Assembly (NCBI GenBank): GCA_019119745.1
Contig: DWWI01000197.1
Location: 1 to 7,570, forward strand
Direction: 5' to 3'
Origin: Candidatus Mediterraneibacter gallistercoris
GTDB taxonomy: Bacteria; Bacillota_A; Clostridia; Lachnospirales; Lachnospiraceae
DNA length: 7,570 nucleotides
The translations under genes were made by a program, and so were the position numbers. Of the stretch, positions 6,178 through 7,570 are shown piece by piece. Under the pieces are notes generated by a model. That model was given only the letters and a program-made list of their open reading frames with translations. It was not told where the DNA came from and did not search any database. Every line of letters starts with the position of its first letter. Within the stretch, counting starts at the first letter, position 1.

Positions 6178-7083
6178 TCAAAATTCTCCTATCTTCTTCA
6201 CTTCCGGCTCCAGCCTTACTCCTGAGTTTTCCTCAACACGGCGGGCAACCGTCTCCATCAGCTCCGCTACTTCCCGCGCGGTTGCGCCGCCGCGGTTGAT
6301 CACGAATCCGCAGTGTTTCTCCGATACCTGTGCATTTCCCACGCGGAAACCTCTTAATCCCGCGTCTTCGATCAGCTTGCCGGCAAAATATCCCTCCGGC
6401 CTCTTAAATGTGCTTCCGGCGCTGCCGAACTCAAGCGGCTGCTTTGACACACGTTTTTCTTTCAGCTCATCCATCTTCGCGCGGATCTCTTCTTTATTTC
6501 CTTCTCTGAGGGCGATCTCCGCACCGAGCACTACATAGTCCATCCTTGAGACAATACTGGTGCGGTATCCCATCTTCATCTCTTCAACAGGAAGCGTCAG
6601 CACCTCGCCTTCCGGGGTAAGTACTTCAGCGCTCTTTAACACCTGTTTCATCTCACCGCCATACGCGCCTGCATTCATGCGCACCGCGCCGCCCAGAGTC
6701 CCGGGAATGCCGGACGCGAACTCAAATCCCTCAAGTCCGGCCTCGTATGCCGCTGCGGCCACTTTTGACAGAAGGGCTCCGGCCTGCGCGCGGATGTTCT
6801 CTCCTTCCACCTGTATGTCTTTCATATTCTTGAAAATCTGTATGATGACTCCGCGATAGCCCTTATCCGCGACCAGGAGGTTGCTTCCGTTTCCTATTAT
6901 ATAATACGGGACATCCTGCTCTAAGCACAGAGCTATAATCCGCTTGATCTCCCCGGCAGATGACGGCATGACGAAGTAGTCTGCCGGCCCGCCGATGCGA
7001 AATGTGGTGTGTCCCGACATCAGCTCATCTTTCAGGACATTTTTCTCTCCGGTGATGGCACAAAGTTCATTATACAGATTCAT
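6178..7083 (-). CDS. murB: UDP-N-acetylmuramate dehydrogenase (MurB)
   Basis: MurB is the cytosolic FAD enzyme that reduces UDP-GlcNAc-enolpyruvate to UDP-MurNAc with NADPH, the second committed step of peptidoglycan precursor synthesis. From the ATG at 7083 there are 301 residues, a normal length. FAD-binding motifs are FRIGGPAD (28-35), GNGSNLLV (64-71) and GIPGTLGGAVRMNAGAYG (125-142). GYRTS is at 172-176. The catalytic serine region GSAGSTFKRP is at 220-229, and the C-terminal LEPEVKKIG (291-299) contains the conserved Glu. GGAG (7091-7094) is 7 nt before the chosen ATG. An in-frame ATG at 7170 would add 29 residues, but it would lie upstream of the predicted murB promoter and over the divergent one, so it is rejected. 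The gene is first in a four-gene operon, 3 nt before rapZ. Confidence 0.97.
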   Translation of the reverse strand: MNLYNELCAITGEKNVLKDELMSGHTTFRIGGPADYFVMPSSAGEIKRIIALCLEQDVPYYIIGNGSNLLVADKGYRGVIIQIFKNMKDIQVEGENIRAQAGALLSKVAAAAYEAGLEGFEFASGIPGTLGGAVRMNAGAYGGEMKQVLKSAEVLTPEGEVLTLPVEEMKMGYRTSIVSRMDYVVLGAEIALREGNKEEIRAKMDELKEKRVSKQPLEFGSAGSTFKRPEGYFAGKLIEDAGLRGFRVGNAQVSEKHCGFVINRGGATAREVAELMETVARRVEENSGVRLEPEVKKIGEF

Positions 7084-7125
7084 AAATATACTCCATTTCT
7101 TAATTCTTTGCTTATTCGTCACATT

Positions 7126-7154
7126 ATTATAATCCAACCACAGAGGGATGTAAA
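7126..7154 (-). promoter_or_regulatory. Promoter of the murB-rapZ-whiA-HPr-like operon
   Basis: On the minus strand TTTACA (7149-7154) and a perfect TATAAT (7126-7131) are 17 nt apart. The start would be near 7119, giving a leader of about 36 nt to the murB ATG at 7083. Confidence 0.75.
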
Positions 7155-7164
7155 GTAACGTTTC

Positions 7165-7193
7165 TTGCAAAACTCATAGTTTCAGTGTATAAT
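7165..7193 (+). promoter_or_regulatory. Promoter of the CNNM/CorC-like gene
   Basis: TTGCAA (7165-7170) and a perfect TATAAT (7188-7193) are separated by 17 nt. Transcription should start near 7200, about 65 nt before the GTG start. Its -35 box lies 10 bp from the -35 box of the divergent murB promoter. Confidence 0.8.
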
Positions 7194-7265
7194 GTACGGG
7201 TATCTCTGAATTTTTCAGCGTCAGATCAGGCGCACTGTAACAGACAAAGGAGTGGAAAAAATACA

Positions 7266-7570
7266 GTGGACTCTGGTGACACCTTTCAACTTATCATATT
7301 GATCATTTTGCTTATACTCTCAGCATTTTTCTCATCAAACGAGACCGCGCTTACGACCGTGAGCAAGATCCGGCTGCGCTCTCTGGCTGATGATGGAAAC
7401 AAAAGGGCTGCGATGGTTCTCGACATTACGGAGAATCATACTTCCAAGATGCTGAGCGCCATACTGATAGGCAACAATATCGTCAACATCTCTGCATCTT
7501 CTCTCTCGGCTACACTTGCATACGCATTCGGCGGATATATGGTCAGCATCGCCACGGCAGTGCTTACGGT
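7266..7570 (+). CDS. CNNM/CorC-HlyC-type membrane transporter (hemolysin family), N-terminal part
   Basis: I translated 101 codons from a GTG at 7266 to the window edge. After VDSGDTFQ comes a hydrophobic helix (about 8-23), then the hallmark of the CNNM (DUF21) domain, AFFSSNETALTTVSKIRLR (20-38), followed by GNKRAAMVLDI and the second membrane region beginning near AILIGNNIVNI (65-75). Full-length relatives run to about 400-450 residues with two CBS domains and a CorC/HlyC domain, and are implicated in magnesium or other divalent cation export. The hemolysin name is historical. The start is GTG, since no ATG lies upstream in frame; GGAG (7249-7252) is about 13 nt away, rather far. It is the only plus-strand gene and diverges from murB. 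Confidence 0.88.
   Translation, partial: MDSGDTFQLIILIILLILSAFFSSNETALTTVSKIRLRSLADDGNKRAAMVLDITENHTSKMLSAILIGNNIVNISASSLSATLAYAFGGYMVSIATAVLT

Noticed and set aside
7084..7170. N-terminal extension of MurB by 29 residues
   Set aside because: It would begin upstream of the murB promoter and inside the divergent -35 box; MNLYNEL at 7083 has a good ribosome site and gives the normal family length.
1..7570. CRISPR arrays, insertion sequences, riboswitches, T-boxes and attachment sites
   Set aside because: No direct repeat arrays, transposase motifs or recognisable leader RNA folds were found; intergenic gaps are short and mostly explained by promoters, terminators and the tRNA.

Overview
The window looks like chromosomal DNA of a low-to-moderate GC Firmicute, most likely a Lachnospiraceae-type clostridium. 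The grounds are the murB-rapZ-whiA-HPr-like gene order, the strong AGGAGG-type ribosome sites, the TTGnnn/TATAAT promoters and an AAA-ATPase/PD-(D/E)XK protein of a kind common in gut Clostridia. The family-level placement is inference from gene content, not from a database search.

Almost everything is on the minus strand, so it reads best from right to left. At the far right, a plus-strand gene for a CNNM/CorC-type membrane transporter begins and leaves the window. Its promoter stands back to back with the minus-strand promoter of a tightly packed four-gene operon: murB (peptidoglycan precursor reductase), rapZ (nucleotide-binding regulator), whiA (LAGLIDADG/helix-turn-helix DNA-binding protein) and a small HPr-family protein. 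Gene junctions are 3 nt, 4 nt and a 4-nt ATGA overlap. A modest hairpin after the last gene is the likely operon end. The set links cell-wall amino-sugar metabolism, division control and carbon regulation. It resembles the Bacillus subtilis yvcJ-yvcK-yvcL-crh cluster, but yvcK is absent. The HPr-like protein has Asp at the position of the phosphorylatable His15 and keeps Ser46, so it is Crh-like and not a working PTS phosphocarrier.

Next comes a diacylglycerol/lipid kinase of the YegS/DagK family, followed at once by an 86-bp palindromic intergenic element. Then a tRNA-Glu(CTC) gene follows, with its own promoter, an A-rich UP-like element, an inverted repeat at the start site and a clear rho-independent terminator. 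A membrane-anchored calcineurin-like metallophosphoesterase follows. At the left edge is a large AAA-ATPase-like/PD-(D/E)XK protein, truncated by the window end, whose predicted promoter overlaps a perfect 16-bp palindrome.

Most of the window is ordinary core genome. The items most worth a second look are the His15-to-Asp HPr paralogue, the palindrome over the AAA gene promoter, the palindromic element after the lipid kinase, and the dyad at the tRNA start site. I see no convincing new multi-gene system. No stretch longer than about 300 bases lacks a feature; the largest gap between coding genes (2583-2985) holds the tRNA, its control signals and the palindromic element.
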